Part shown: piece by piece, positions 1-7,408 of the stretch
Numbering within the stretch: the first letter of the stretch is position 1
Layout: each line of letters starts with the position of its first letter
Source: Thermoplasmata archaeon
Lineage (GTDB): Archaea; Thermoplasmatota; E2; UBA202; JdFR-43
Length of the DNA stretch: 11,290 bases
Direction of reading: 5' to 3'
Assembly: GCA_003650975.1 (NCBI GenBank)
Contig: QMSU01000014.1
Coordinates: forward strand, 1-11,290
The notes under the pieces: generated by a model
The model's input: only the letters and a program-made list of their open reading frames with translations
Databases searched by the model: none
Told to the model about the DNA's origin: nothing
Translations under genes and position numbers: made by a program

Positions 1-2717
1 CGGGCCACCGCCACCCTGAACGGGGAGCAGCTCACATAATCGATGCCGATTTTATGGCAGAAATGTATGGATGATGGCTCTCCCCCCTGCTCGCCGCACA
101 CGCCGATTTTGAGGTCTGGACGGGTCTTTCTTCCCCATTCTATGGTGATCATCATGAGCCTTCCCACACCCTTCTGGTCAAGAATGGCAAAGGGATTGTC
201 CTGAAGAATTCCCCTCTTTGTGTAGAGCGGCAGGAATTTGTTCTCGGCATCCTCCCGGCTGAAGCTGAAGGTCGCCTGCGAGAGGTCGTTGGTGCCGAAA
301 CTGAAGAATTCGGCAACTTCTGCGAGCTTCCCCGCACGCATGCAGGCCCTCACCACCTCAATCATGGTGCCGAACTTTATGGGAATCTTTATCCCGTATT
401 TATGCTCCACCTCCCGTGCAATCTTTCTGACCCTTCTGAACACCCACTTGAGTTCCTGTGCGGTGCAGACCTGCGGTACCATGATTTCAGGGTGGATGTC
501 CACTCCCTCCTTGATAAGTTCCGCCGATGCCTCATAAATCGCCCGAATCTGCATCTCGTATATCTCGGGATAGGTGATGCCGAGGCGCACGCCGCGATGC
601 CCGAGCATGGGGTTCACCTCTTCTAGAGAACGGACTTTTGCCAGTATGGCCGTTTTTTCCTCCAGCAGTTTCTCGTCCACATCCTGATACCGTTTTTTCT
701 TCATCTCGTTGAGAAATCTCTCGATGGGTTCCGCATATTCCTCGAGTTTCGGGTCGAGCAGGTGAAGTATGTGGGGAAATTCCTGCATCGCCTTCATCAC
801 CGCCTTGAAGTCTCTCAGGTAGTTGATTTCCTGCAGGAGTTCCTCGTGCGAGGGCAGAAATTCGTGGAGCGGGATGTCCAGGAGACGGATGGTGACCGGC
901 AGCGATTCCATGATTCGCAGAATCTTTTTGAAATCGTTCTTCTGCAGCGGGAGAAGTTTTTCAAGAGCCTTCTTCCGTTCCTTTCTCGTTTGCGCCAGAA
1001 TCATTTCCCGCATTATGGGAAGGCGGTCAGATGCATTGAACATTCGTTCGGTTCTGCACAGACCAATCCCCTTTGCCCCCAGTTCACGCGCAAGCTGTGC
1101 ACCCTCAGGAGTGGATGCATTGGCCCTCACACCGAGTTTTTTCACCTCATCTGCCCATGAGAGCAGCTGTTTCGTCGCCGCTGTATATCTGGGAGGTATG
1201 AGAGGCACCTCACCCTTTATCACCTCTCCCGTGGAACCGTCTATGGTGATGATGTCCCCCTCCCTTATGATGATGGAACCTATGCTGCACTGTTTCTTGT
1301 TTCGGTGGATGCGGATGGCCTCACATCCGACCACGCACGGCTTTCCCATGCCCCGCGCCACCACCGCGGCATGACTGGTCATTCCCCCTCTGGTGGTGAG
1401 TACGCCCTGCGAGTAGGCAACACCGTGAATGTCATCCGGCGTGGTCTCCTCCCTCACCAGTATCACCTTCTGCCCCTGTTTTCCTGCGGCAGCCGCCTTA
1501 TCGGTGTCAAATATCACCTTTCCCGATGCTGCCCCGGGGGAGGCATTCAGACCGTGGGCAATGACGGTATAGTCTGCCTTCGGATCGATGATGGGATGAA
1601 GCATTTTTTCAATATCGGATGTTTTCACTCGCAGCAGCGCCTCTTTTTTTGTGATGAGTTTCTCCTTCACCATATCCACCGCTATTTTGATGGCCGCCGC
1701 GGCCGTTCTTTTTCCCGTTCTTGTCTGTAAAATGTACAGTGTGCCGTCCTGGATGGTAAATTCCATGTCCTGCATATCTTTGAAATGATGCTCCACCTTC
1801 CGGCAGATTTTCCGAAGCTGGGTGTAGATTGATGGGAGTTCCTCCTTCAGATGGTGTATCGGGTGGGGTGTACGTGCACCGGAAACAATGTCCTCTCCCT
1901 GCGCATACATGAGATATTCTCCGTACATCTCTTTTTTTCCGTTTGCTGGATTTCTGGTGAATACCACTCCTGTTCCGGATCGTTCGTTTTTGTTGCCGTA
2001 CACCATGGCCTGCACCACGACTCCTGTGCCGAGGTCTGGAGGAATGTTGTTGATTTCCCTGTATTTTTTTGCTCTCGGCGTGTTCCATGACTCAAAAACG
2101 CTCACGATGGCGGCATACAGCTGCTCTTCCGGTGTCGGAGGTATGGTGACACCGTGCTTCTTCAGGATTTTACTGTAGCGATCGATTACCTCCTTCAGTG
2201 CCTTCGGGCTGAGTTCGTAGTCCTTCTCCACCCCTTCCCTGTTCTTTATCCTTGCAAGCTCCCTTTCAAATTCTTCGCGGGGAACACCGAGCACCACGTC
2301 GGAGAACATCTGGATGAACCGGCGGTAACAGTCGTATATCCATTTCTGCTGTTTCCGGTTCCGCGCAATGTGTTCCACCATCTCATCGGTGAGGCCGATA
2401 TTGAGAATGGTATCCATCATGCCGGGCATGGAGATGGGAGCTCCGGAGCGCACCGATACGAGCAGCGGGTTTTTTGCATCCCCGAATTTTTTACCCGTCT
2501 GCCTTTCCAGCACCTCAAGTGCCTGCGATATTTCGTTTTTCAGTGGTTTCGGGAGTCTCTTTTTCCTGAGATATTCAACACATGTTTTTGTGGTGATGAC
2601 AAAGCCTGGAGGAACAGGAATGCCCATTCTGCTCATCTCGCAGAGCTGTGCCCCCTTGTTGCCCAGCACGGCACCCATTTCCCTTTTTCCCTCCTGAAAG
2701 AGATAAACCTTTTTCAT
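1..2717 (-). CDS. ppdK: Pyruvate, phosphate dikinase (3' end cut by window edge)
   Basis: Interconverts pyruvate, ATP and Pi with PEP, AMP and PPi in the cytoplasm, linking glycolysis and gluconeogenesis. 905 residues are visible and the reading frame is open to the window edge, so the extreme C-terminus is missing. Order: N-terminal ATP-grasp domain (about 1-345, with SMPGMMDTILNIGL near 100 and the ILQTRTGKRT arginine motif); central phosphohistidine domain with GGMTSHAAVVARGMG, phosphorylated His449; C-terminal PEP/pyruvate TIM barrel with GTNDLSQ and the catalytic CGEQGG cysteine Cys874. The PMM and TSH motifs separate it from PEP synthase. Relative to the 874-residue clostridial enzyme (His455, Cys831, recalled from memory), there are about 49 extra residues between the PLHEF motif and NPMLGHRG. 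The family's usual CGEHGG reads CGEQGG here. The ATG at 2717 is chosen because the N-terminus matches the family and a TATA box lies 26 nt upstream. Confidence 0.96.
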   Translation of the reverse strand, partial: MKKVYLFQEGKREMGAVLGNKGAQLCEMSRMGIPVPPGFVITTKTCVEYLRKKRLPKPLKNEISQALEVLERQTGKKFGDAKNPLLVSVRSGAPISMPGMMDTILNIGLTDEMVEHIARNRKQQKWIYDCYRRFIQMFSDVVLGVPREEFERELARIKNREGVEKDYELSPKALKEVIDRYSKILKKHGVTIPPTPEEQLYAAIVSVFESWNTPRAKKYREINNIPPDLGTGVVVQAMVYGNKNERSGTGVVFTRNPANGKKEMYGEYLMYAQGEDIVSGARTPHPIHHLKEELPSIYTQLRKICRKVEHHFKDMQDMEFTIQDGTLYILQTRTGKRTAAAAIKIAVDMVKEKLITKKEALLRVKTSDIEKMLHPIIDPKADYTVIAHGLNASPGAASGKVIFDTDKAAAAGKQGQKVILVREETTPDDIHGVAYSQGVLTTRGGMTSHAAVVARGMGKPCVVGCEAIRIHRNKKQCSIGSIIIREGDIITIDGSTGEVIKGEVPLIPPRYTAATKQLLSWADEVKKLGVRANASTPEGAQLARELGAKGIGLCRTERMFNASDRLPIMREMILAQTRKERKKALEKLLPLQKNDFKKILRIMESLPVTIRLLDIPLHEFLPSHEELLQEINYLRDFKAVMKAMQEFPHILHLLDPKLEEYAEPIERFLNEMKKKRYQDVDEKLLEEKTAILAKVRSLEEVNPMLGHRGVRLGITYPEIYEMQIRAIYEASAELIKEGVDIHPEIMVPQVCTAQELKWVFRRVRKIAREVEHKYGIKIPIKFGTMIEVVRACMRAGKLAEVAEFFSFGTNDLSQATFSFSREDAENKFLPLYTKRGILQDNPFAILDQKGVGRLMMITIEWGRKTRPDLKIGVCGEQGGEPSSIHFCHKIGIDYVSCSPFRVAVA

Positions 2718-2742
2718 GGTAAATGCCTACTAGTATCCTCTG

Positions 2743-2751
2743 TTTATATAA
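2743..2751 (-). promoter_or_regulatory. TATA box of ppdK
   Basis: Reads TTATATAAA on the minus strand, preceded by a purine-rich stretch (CGAAAA) that resembles an archaeal BRE. It ends 26 nt from the ATG at 2717, so transcription should begin at or within a few bases of the start codon, giving a leaderless or nearly leaderless mRNA. No Shine-Dalgarno sequence is visible before the ATG. The core is quasi-palindromic, so weak transcription in the other direction is possible, but the plus-strand side lacks a purine-rich BRE. Confidence 0.75.
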
Positions 2752-2994
2752 TTTTCGTTAACTGTTCACGAGACTGTCATGTTATCCGCTCTCCATGCCA
2801 TGCTCTTGCCTGTTCCTATGAAAGGCAGTATGGAAGGCAGTCCCTCTATGATATGTGAACAACCGCCATTCTTCTTTATCATTCATTCAAGTTTTACTCA
2901 ACTTCTCATCTTCCCCTCGGAGGAATGTGCGCACCATTTTTGTTTCTCTCATCTTGGTAGTGCCACTGCTCTCGCAGATGAATGAGAAAGATAC
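2752..2994. other. Intergenic gap with no recognised gene; possible structured element
   Basis: Largest gap in the window (301 bp between start codons at 2717 and 3019). I find no convincing protein: open stretches on both strands lack family-like features and a start signal. The left part (2763-2861) can form nested complementary arms: 2763-2769 with 2855-2861, 2770-2772 with 2844-2846, 2773-2776 with 2838-2841, 2792-2796 with 2830-2834, and 2807-2811 with 2823-2827. AAGGCAGT occurs twice (2822-2829, 2834-2841). A T-rich tract follows on the plus strand at 2937-2945. This could be a small RNA, an operator region or chance. Confidence 0.3.
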
Positions 2995-3002
2995 TTTAAA
3001 AG
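2995..3002 (+). promoter_or_regulatory. TATA box of the transport operon
   Basis: TTTAAAAG starts 24 nt before the ATG at 3019, which places the transcription start at about the first codon. There is no Shine-Dalgarno sequence in front of that ATG, in keeping with a leaderless mRNA. It drives the small membrane protein and, by overlap, the symporter. Confidence 0.65.
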
Positions 3003-3018
3003 AAAATCAATACATGCC

Positions 3019-3210
3019 ATGAAGAATCGGTGGCTGTGGTGGCTGCTATTCGGTGCGCTTGCATTGCTTTCAATGGATTTCTGGAACTGGGGAAAGGAAA
3101 GGCCCATCATCATATTTTTACCCTTCTGGGTCTGGTATGTGATGACGCTCACACTCGTATTTTCCCTTTCATTTGCGCTCTTTGCGAAATATGAATGGAG
3201 GGAGGAATGA
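3019..3210 (+). CDS. Tryptophan-rich small membrane protein paired with SSS symporter (DUF3311-like)
   Basis: A 63-residue, very hydrophobic protein with eight tryptophans (W5, W7, W8, W22, W24, W37, W39, W60). Two membrane segments are visible, about residues 5-19 and 30-56, joined by a short polar loop (DFWNWGKERP), with a charged C-terminal tail ending EWREE. Small two-helix proteins of this kind (DUF3311, YhdT/DUF997 and similar) are often encoded directly before sodium:solute symporters and are presumed accessory subunits. Here the TGA overlaps the symporter ATG (ATGA at 3207-3210) and the tail codons carry that gene's Shine-Dalgarno sequence, so the two are co-transcribed and probably made together. 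Assignment to DUF3311 rests on size, topology and context, and I cannot confirm the exact family. Start ATG fits the TATA box. Confidence 0.85.
   Translation: MKNRWLWWLLFGALALLSMDFWNWGKERPIIIFLPFWVWYVMTLTLVFSLSFALFAKYEWREE
3197..3206 (+). promoter_or_regulatory. Shine-Dalgarno sequence of the symporter
   Basis: GGAGGGAGGA lies just before the ATG at 3207 and inside the last codons of the upstream gene. Its GGAGG at 3197-3201 is 5 nt from that ATG. This decides the start at 3207 over the in-frame ATG at 3195, which would put the ribosome-binding site inside the coding region. A second ATG follows directly at 3210. Confidence 0.75.
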
Positions 3211-4640
3211 TGCAGGCATTCACACTCACACTTCTTGCGGCATATTTTGCGGTGCTTGTGGCAATCGGGCTTTTTGCCCATAGAAGGGGAAAGAAAAGTG
3301 CCGAGGATTACTTTCTGGCAAACCGTGGCTTCGGAGCAGTGGTACTGTTTTTCACGCTTGCGGCAACCAATTTTTCTGCCTTCACGTTTCTCGGTTTTGC
3401 AGGGAAGGCATACACAGACGGAATGGGAGAGTATGGGGTCATGGCGGTGGGCACCGCATTCATGGCCCTCATGTTCTACGTGATTGGAAGAAAGGTGTGG
3501 CAGCTTGGAAAGAGCAATGGATATGTTACTCCGGGGGAACTTGTGGGCGGGAGATATCACAGCAGGAGTCTGCAAATTCTGTTCACTGTGATCATGAGTG
3601 CATTCACCATTCCCTATCTTGCCATTCAGGCCATCGGAGCAGGGTACATCCTTCAGATGGTGTTTCCCGAATTGGGCATGAAAATCGGGGCCATTCTCAT
3701 CATGGGAATCATCTGCTTTTACGTGGTTTCAGGAGGCATGAAGGCATCGGGATGGACGGATGTGCTTCAGGGAATGATAATGGTTGCAGCGATGCTTGTG
3801 GCATGTGCATTCATCGCCCATTCACTTGGAGGATTTGAAAGCGCCACACATGCCGCATTTGAAGCTCAGCCCTCACTCTTCTCCCGGCCGGGCCCCAATG
3901 ACTACTTCACGACGCAGCTGTGGCTCTCCTTTTTCATCCTCTGGGTGTTCTGCGACCCCATGTTCCCCCAGATGTTCACCCGGTTTTACACGGCAAAAAG
4001 TCAGCGTTCACTGAAAACGGCCATGGTGGCATATCCGGTACTGATTTCCTTTTTCTTCCTGCTGCCAGTGTTGATAGGCGTGTGGGCCCATGGAACGGGG
4101 ATGGACATCGCCAATCCCGACAATGTACTGCTGCTCATGGTGAAAAACTACACTCCCTTTCCCGTGTTTTCTTTCGTCATTGTGGGAGCGCTGGCGGCGC
4201 TCATGTCAACCGCAGATTCCCAGCTTCTGTCACTTTCCACCATGATCACCTGCGACATGGTGGGCAAACGGGTGAACTACAGCAGGATTGTCACCGTGCT
4301 TCTCACGCTGTTCGCCATGGCATTTGTGGTATTTGGCTACAACCCTGCAACAGGTATTATGGGAACGCTTGTCAAAACGACCTTTTCCGGGCTCGTGGTG
4401 CTCAGTCCCGCGGTCATCGCCACGCTGTACTGGCGCAGGGCAACAAAATGGGGATGTGTGGCAAGCATCATGGGCGGGGAGGCAACGGTATTCCTCTACA
4501 CATACACCACTCTTCCCACGTGGGGTTTTCTCCCTGCAATAATCGCCCTTCTTGTATCTGCTCTTCTGCTTCTGCTCTTCTCGGTGATTGAACGCATGGT
4601 GGTACCGGCGGTTCACGATTCTGTTCCTGCACAGGGGTGA
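3207..4640 (+). CDS. Sodium:solute symporter (SSS family)
   Basis: A 477-residue integral membrane protein of the SSS/SLC5 family, expected to import a small organic solute with Na+ across the cytoplasmic membrane. About 13 hydrophobic segments can be counted. Family marks include a polar cytoplasmic loop after TM1 (RRGKKSAEDYFLANR), the broken helix LAATNFSAFTFLG (about 51-63), the conserved GKSNGYVTPGEL loop, and MSTADSQLLSLST (about 333-345), which matches the helix that supplies Ser/Thr ligands to the sodium site (Ser334, Thr335, Ser338). Length is normal. It is most like the pantothenate/YodF-type branch that travels with a small two-helix protein, but the substrate cannot be read from sequence. 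It is the second gene of the operon, overlapping the first by 4 nt. The next gene, 36 bp downstream, has its own promoter-like box. Confidence 0.93.
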   Translation: MMQAFTLTLLAAYFAVLVAIGLFAHRRGKKSAEDYFLANRGFGAVVLFFTLAATNFSAFTFLGFAGKAYTDGMGEYGVMAVGTAFMALMFYVIGRKVWQLGKSNGYVTPGELVGGRYHSRSLQILFTVIMSAFTIPYLAIQAIGAGYILQMVFPELGMKIGAILIMGIICFYVVSGGMKASGWTDVLQGMIMVAAMLVACAFIAHSLGGFESATHAAFEAQPSLFSRPGPNDYFTTQLWLSFFILWVFCDPMFPQMFTRFYTAKSQRSLKTAMVAYPVLISFFFLLPVLIGVWAHGTGMDIANPDNVLLLMVKNYTPFPVFSFVIVGALAALMSTADSQLLSLSTMITCDMVGKRVNYSRIVTVLLTLFAMAFVVFGYNPATGIMGTLVKTTFSGLVVLSPAVIATLYWRRATKWGCVASIMGGEATVFLYTYTTLPTWGFLPAIIALLVSALLLLLFSVIERMVVPAVHDSVPAQG

Positions 4641-4650
4641 ACAATTAACA

Positions 4651-4657
4651 TTTAAAG
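4651..4657 (+). promoter_or_regulatory. TATA box of queH
   Basis: TTTAAAG begins 26 nt before the ATG at 4677. The nearby AAAGGAG (4654-4660) resembles a Shine-Dalgarno sequence but sits 16 nt from the start codon, too far to act as one. A separate leaderless promoter for queH is therefore likelier than read-through with Shine-Dalgarno initiation. Confidence 0.55.
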
Positions 4658-4676
4658 GAGAAAGGATTTACCTATA

Positions 4677-5219
4677 ATGAAGATTCTCGTGCATGTGTGC
4701 TGTGCACCCTGCTTTACCCATCCCCACAAACGACTCACCGAACGAGGACATGAGGTGGTGGGGTACTGGTACAATCCCAACGTTCATCCATACATGGAAT
4801 ACCGGGCCCGGATGGAAGCACTCCAGAAGTATGCGGCAATGGAGCATATCGAGGTAATCTATGAAAAATATGATTTTATCGAATATCTCAAAATGCAGCT
4901 GAAATATGTGGCGCGACCAAAGCGATGTGTCAACTGCTATGAGTACCGGCTCGAGAGAGCTGCGAAGTACGCATCCTCCCATGAGTTTGATGCCTTCACC
5001 ACCACCCTGCTGGTATCCCATCATCAGTATCATGAGCGTATAAAAGAAGTGGGGGAGTCACTCTCCGAAAAATACCACATTCCCTTTTACTATGAGGATT
5101 TCAGGGAGGGCCTCCATGAGGGCAATGCCATTGCCAAGGCATACGGCCTGTACCGGCAGAAGTACTGCGGATGCCTGATAAGCGAATGGGAACGCTTCCA
5201 TGAGAGAGAGAAAAGGTGA
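4677..5219 (+). CDS. queH: Epoxyqueuosine reductase QueH (DUF208)
   Basis: QueH reduces epoxyqueuosine to queuosine at the wobble base (G34) of tRNAs, the last step of queuosine synthesis in many bacteria, using an [4Fe-4S] cluster and a second metal site. The 180-residue protein is full length and has every family mark: HVCCAPC near the N-terminus (Cys8, Cys9, Cys12), YNPNVHPYMEYRAR (32-45), RCVNCYEYRLE (Cys84, Cys87), FDAFTTTLLVS (104-114), DFREG (141-145) and the C-terminal GLYRQKYCGC (Cys164, Cys166). The family is mainly bacterial, and archaea are known for archaeosine at position 15 rather than queuosine, so its role here is open (see findings). It stands alone with its own TATA-like box and ends 5 bp from the convergent HAD gene. 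Confidence 0.93.
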   Translation: MKILVHVCCAPCFTHPHKRLTERGHEVVGYWYNPNVHPYMEYRARMEALQKYAAMEHIEVIYEKYDFIEYLKMQLKYVARPKRCVNCYEYRLERAAKYASSHEFDAFTTTLLVSHHQYHERIKEVGESLSEKYHIPFYYEDFREGLHEGNAIAKAYGLYRQKYCGCLISEWERFHEREKR

Positions 5220-5224
5220 GCGAT

Positions 5225-5860
5225 TCATTCGCGAGGATGCCTGCCTCTGAAAAGATGTACCAGCTCTTCTGGGCTGTGGACAAGATAATCGGGAGATGCC
5301 TCCCTCAACCGCTGTTCAGTATGCCACCCCCAGGTAACAGCCACCGTCTTCACCCCGGCACGCCTCCCCTCCCGGATATCGCCTGCGGTGTCTCCTATGT
5401 AGAAGTACTGGTAACCTGCATATGTTGTCCGTATGTATTCAATCTTTTTCACCTTGCTCGGCTCCCTGTCAGACCCGATGACCTCGTCAAAAAAATGGAT
5501 ACGGTGTGTATCCAGGAATTCGGCCACCGTGCGCGTCTCGTTTGAGGTGACAATCATGAGCGCATGTTCCTTTGAAAGTTCATGCAGCGCTTCCTTTATG
5601 CCTTTGAACAGCCGGAGATTTTTCTGCTGCCTTCGCAATCCGTCCCTCATGGTATACACGATGCGGAGTATCTGCTCCTTCTGCATACCCATCCCGAGCA
5701 TGCCCTCGTACATATTCCCCTCAAACAGCTCAAGAAACTGCTCCCTCCCCGCAATGTGATGCATCCCCTCCCTCTCACATGCCCGGATGAACTGGGTCAT
5801 GAAGATATCAAATGAATCCACCAGCACCCCGTCGTAGTCGAAGATGAGCAGGTTTTTCAT
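5225..5860 (-). CDS. HAD-family phosphatase (phosphoglycolate phosphatase-like)
   Basis: A 211-residue soluble HAD hydrolase. Motif I FDYDGVLVDS supplies the nucleophile Asp8 and acid/base Asp10; motif II is IVTSN (Thr105, Ser106); motif III is the Lys136/Lys138 region (SKVKK); motif IV is YIGDTAGDIREG (Asp157, Asp161). The helical stretch at about 16-85 is the C1 cap typical of the phosphoglycolate phosphatase/beta-phosphoglucomutase group. The likely reaction is hydrolysis of a small phosphate ester such as 2-phosphoglycolate or a nucleotide; the substrate cannot be fixed from sequence. The start at 5860 is preferred over the longer in-frame reading to 5935 because motif I begins seven codons in, as usual, and a TATA box (5883-5890) lies inside the would-be extension. 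It ends 5 bp from the queH stop. Confidence 0.92.
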   Translation of the reverse strand: MKNLLIFDYDGVLVDSFDIFMTQFIRACEREGMHHIAGREQFLELFEGNMYEGMLGMGMQKEQILRIVYTMRDGLRRQQKNLRLFKGIKEALHELSKEHALMIVTSNETRTVAEFLDTHRIHFFDEVIGSDREPSKVKKIEYIRTTYAGYQYFYIGDTAGDIREGRRAGVKTVAVTWGWHTEQRLREASPDYLVHSPEELVHLFRGRHPRE

Positions 5861-5882
5861 GAATCGGCTGAATGACGTATAA

Positions 5883-5890
5883 CTTATATA
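5883..5890 (-). promoter_or_regulatory. TATA box of the HAD phosphatase gene
   Basis: Reads TATATAAG on the minus strand, ending 23 nt before the ATG at 5860. This spacing implies a leaderless mRNA starting at that ATG, and it is the main reason to reject the longer reading that starts at 5935. Confidence 0.7.
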
Positions 5891-5976
5891 GTTTCCTGCC
5901 TGGCGTCCCGCATCACACCCACTTTTCATGCCCACTTTCTTTCGAGCCTCACCGTAAAATTTCGCTCAAATAAATC

Positions 5977-5983
5977 TTAAATA
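5977..5983 (+). promoter_or_regulatory. TATA box of the PaaK-like gene
   Basis: TTAAATA starts 27 nt before the ATG at 6004. The bases between (CTCCCTCCCTTTAGCAACTC) contain no Shine-Dalgarno sequence, so the message is probably leaderless. The 143-bp gap between this gene and the divergent HAD gene (5861-6003) otherwise shows nothing recognisable. Confidence 0.6.
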
Positions 5984-6003
5984 TTCCCTCCCTTTAGCAA
6001 CTC

Positions 6004-7404
6004 ATGAACCCATTCCTCAATCCTCTCTTTGCTGCACGACTCATCACACGATACTTCACCGCCATCAACAGGGCATGGAGACTCACCCATGATGAACTCA
6101 AACGCTACCAGGACAGGGCACTGAGAAAAACACTCGCATATGCATACCAGGTTCCCCTCTACCATCGGAAGTATCGAAAGGCAGGCATCCACCCCCGCGA
6201 CATTCGCGGCATCGATGATATCCATAAACTGCCCCTCATCACCAAGAAGGATCTGATTGAGGGATTCCCTGATCAGGTTGTCCCGCCAGGATATAACACC
6301 GCACATGCCTATGTGGTGGGCACCTCGGGATCATCGGGAAGACCCATGTCCATGTACAAGGATATGGAGTACATTACCACGGAAGCGCTGGCCGCAGTAC
6401 GACAGTTGCGGGCCTACGGCATGAGCTGGAGAAAGACAAGGATCACCAACATCGGCGATTTTTCTGTTCCCACCACCAGTGATGAGGAATGCCTCAAAAA
6501 GGGGTTGATGGGAAACTTATCCCCCTTTTTTTCGCTTGACAATTACCAGAATCTCTACACGGGAGAGGAGGCACGGATACTTTTGAAGAAAATGGACTCG
6601 TTCCATCCGGAACTCATCATCGGCTATACGAGCGTTCTTATGGGCATTGCATCGCTCAAAATGAGAGGGATGGGTAACGGGGTGAAACCCACTTATATCA
6701 TATCCAGCGGGGAGGTGCTCGATGGCTATTCCAGAAATTATATCCAGGAGGCATTCGATGCCCCGGTGCTCAACCTGTATGCCACCACGGAGGGCGGTTC
6801 CATAGCCTTTGAATGTCTCAGAAAAGGTTTTCACATAAACAGCGATTTTGTCCATGTGGAGATTCTCGACAGAGACGGAGAGCCGGTATCGGATGGGGAA
6901 TTCGGGAGCATGGTCATCACCCGTCTGTACCCTGGCGGCACCCCCATCATACGGTACACAGGCCTCAGCGACATCGCCTCGCTATCGGGTGAGCAATGCG
7001 ACTGCGGCATGCACACGCCTCTTCTGAAAACACTTGAAGGACGGAAAAAGGATGCAATCATCCTTCCCGACGGGAGGATATTCCCTCCGGCGACCATCCC
7101 CATGCCCCTTTCCGAGGCGTCCGCAAAATATGGCACACTCCAGATAAAGCGGTTTCAGTTCATCCAGAAAAAGATTGATGACATAGAGATACTGATAGAG
7201 ATAGATGAGGAGCAACGTGACCGTGGGGTCTCTGTTGATACGCTGCTTGCCGAGATACTGCACAATTACGAGAGGCTTGTGGGAGAGCGGGTAACCATAA
7301 CCGTAAAAGAGGTGAAAAAGGTGGAACAGCCCGAGGGTGCACCATCCCCGCCCCTCATAATCTCCATGGTCGATAGGAAGAAAATCGAGGAGGCACTTCT
7401 CTGA
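6004..7404 (+). CDS. PaaK / coenzyme F390 synthetase-like adenylate-forming enzyme
   Basis: A 466-residue member of the COG1541 branch of the acyl-adenylating superfamily (phenylacetate-CoA ligases, F390 synthetases, CapK-like proteins). These proteins activate a carboxylate or other acceptor with ATP. Visible motifs: the family N-terminus with YAYQVPLYHRKYRKAGI (46-62) and LPLITKKDL; the phosphate-binding loop GTSGSSGRP (106-114); the A5-like YATTEGG (259-265); a family CxCG motif, CDCG (332-335); and the C-terminal subdomain from about 340. Two departures stand out. The A7 region reads RYTGLSD (317-323) instead of the usual YRTxD, and near residues 445-459 the usual SEGK-type turn reads GAPSPP, so the C-terminal catalytic lysine seems absent. 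The substrate is unknown; I see no paa genes or polysaccharide genes nearby. Its stop is 4 bp from the convergent PP-loop gene. Confidence 0.88.
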   Translation: MNPFLNPLFAARLITRYFTAINRAWRLTHDELKRYQDRALRKTLAYAYQVPLYHRKYRKAGIHPRDIRGIDDIHKLPLITKKDLIEGFPDQVVPPGYNTAHAYVVGTSGSSGRPMSMYKDMEYITTEALAAVRQLRAYGMSWRKTRITNIGDFSVPTTSDEECLKKGLMGNLSPFFSLDNYQNLYTGEEARILLKKMDSFHPELIIGYTSVLMGIASLKMRGMGNGVKPTYIISSGEVLDGYSRNYIQEAFDAPVLNLYATTEGGSIAFECLRKGFHINSDFVHVEILDRDGEPVSDGEFGSMVITRLYPGGTPIIRYTGLSDIASLSGEQCDCGMHTPLLKTLEGRKKDAIILPDGRIFPPATIPMPLSEASAKYGTLQIKRFQFIQKKIDDIEILIEIDEEQRDRGVSVDTLLAEILHNYERLVGERVTITVKEVKKVEQPEGAPSPPLIISMVDRKKIEEALL

Positions 7405-7408
7405 TGCA

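Noticed and set aside
2154..2858. 234-codon open frame on the plus strand opposite the ppdK start
   Set aside because: Low-complexity shadow of ppdK with no family resemblance; it also runs through the ppdK promoter.
2887..2952. 21-codon hydrophilic peptide frame on the minus strand in the ppdK/transport gap
   Set aside because: Too short, with no promoter-like box or Shine-Dalgarno sequence in position and no recognisable pattern.
3920..4591. 223-codon alternative frame inside the symporter gene
   Set aside because: Histidine- and arginine-rich composition typical of a shifted frame over a membrane-protein gene; the symporter frame has continuous family motifs.
5861..5935. 25-codon N-terminal extension of the HAD phosphatase
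   Set aside because: The nucleophile motif normally lies a few residues from the N-terminus, and a TATATAAG box at 5883-5890 sits inside the extension.
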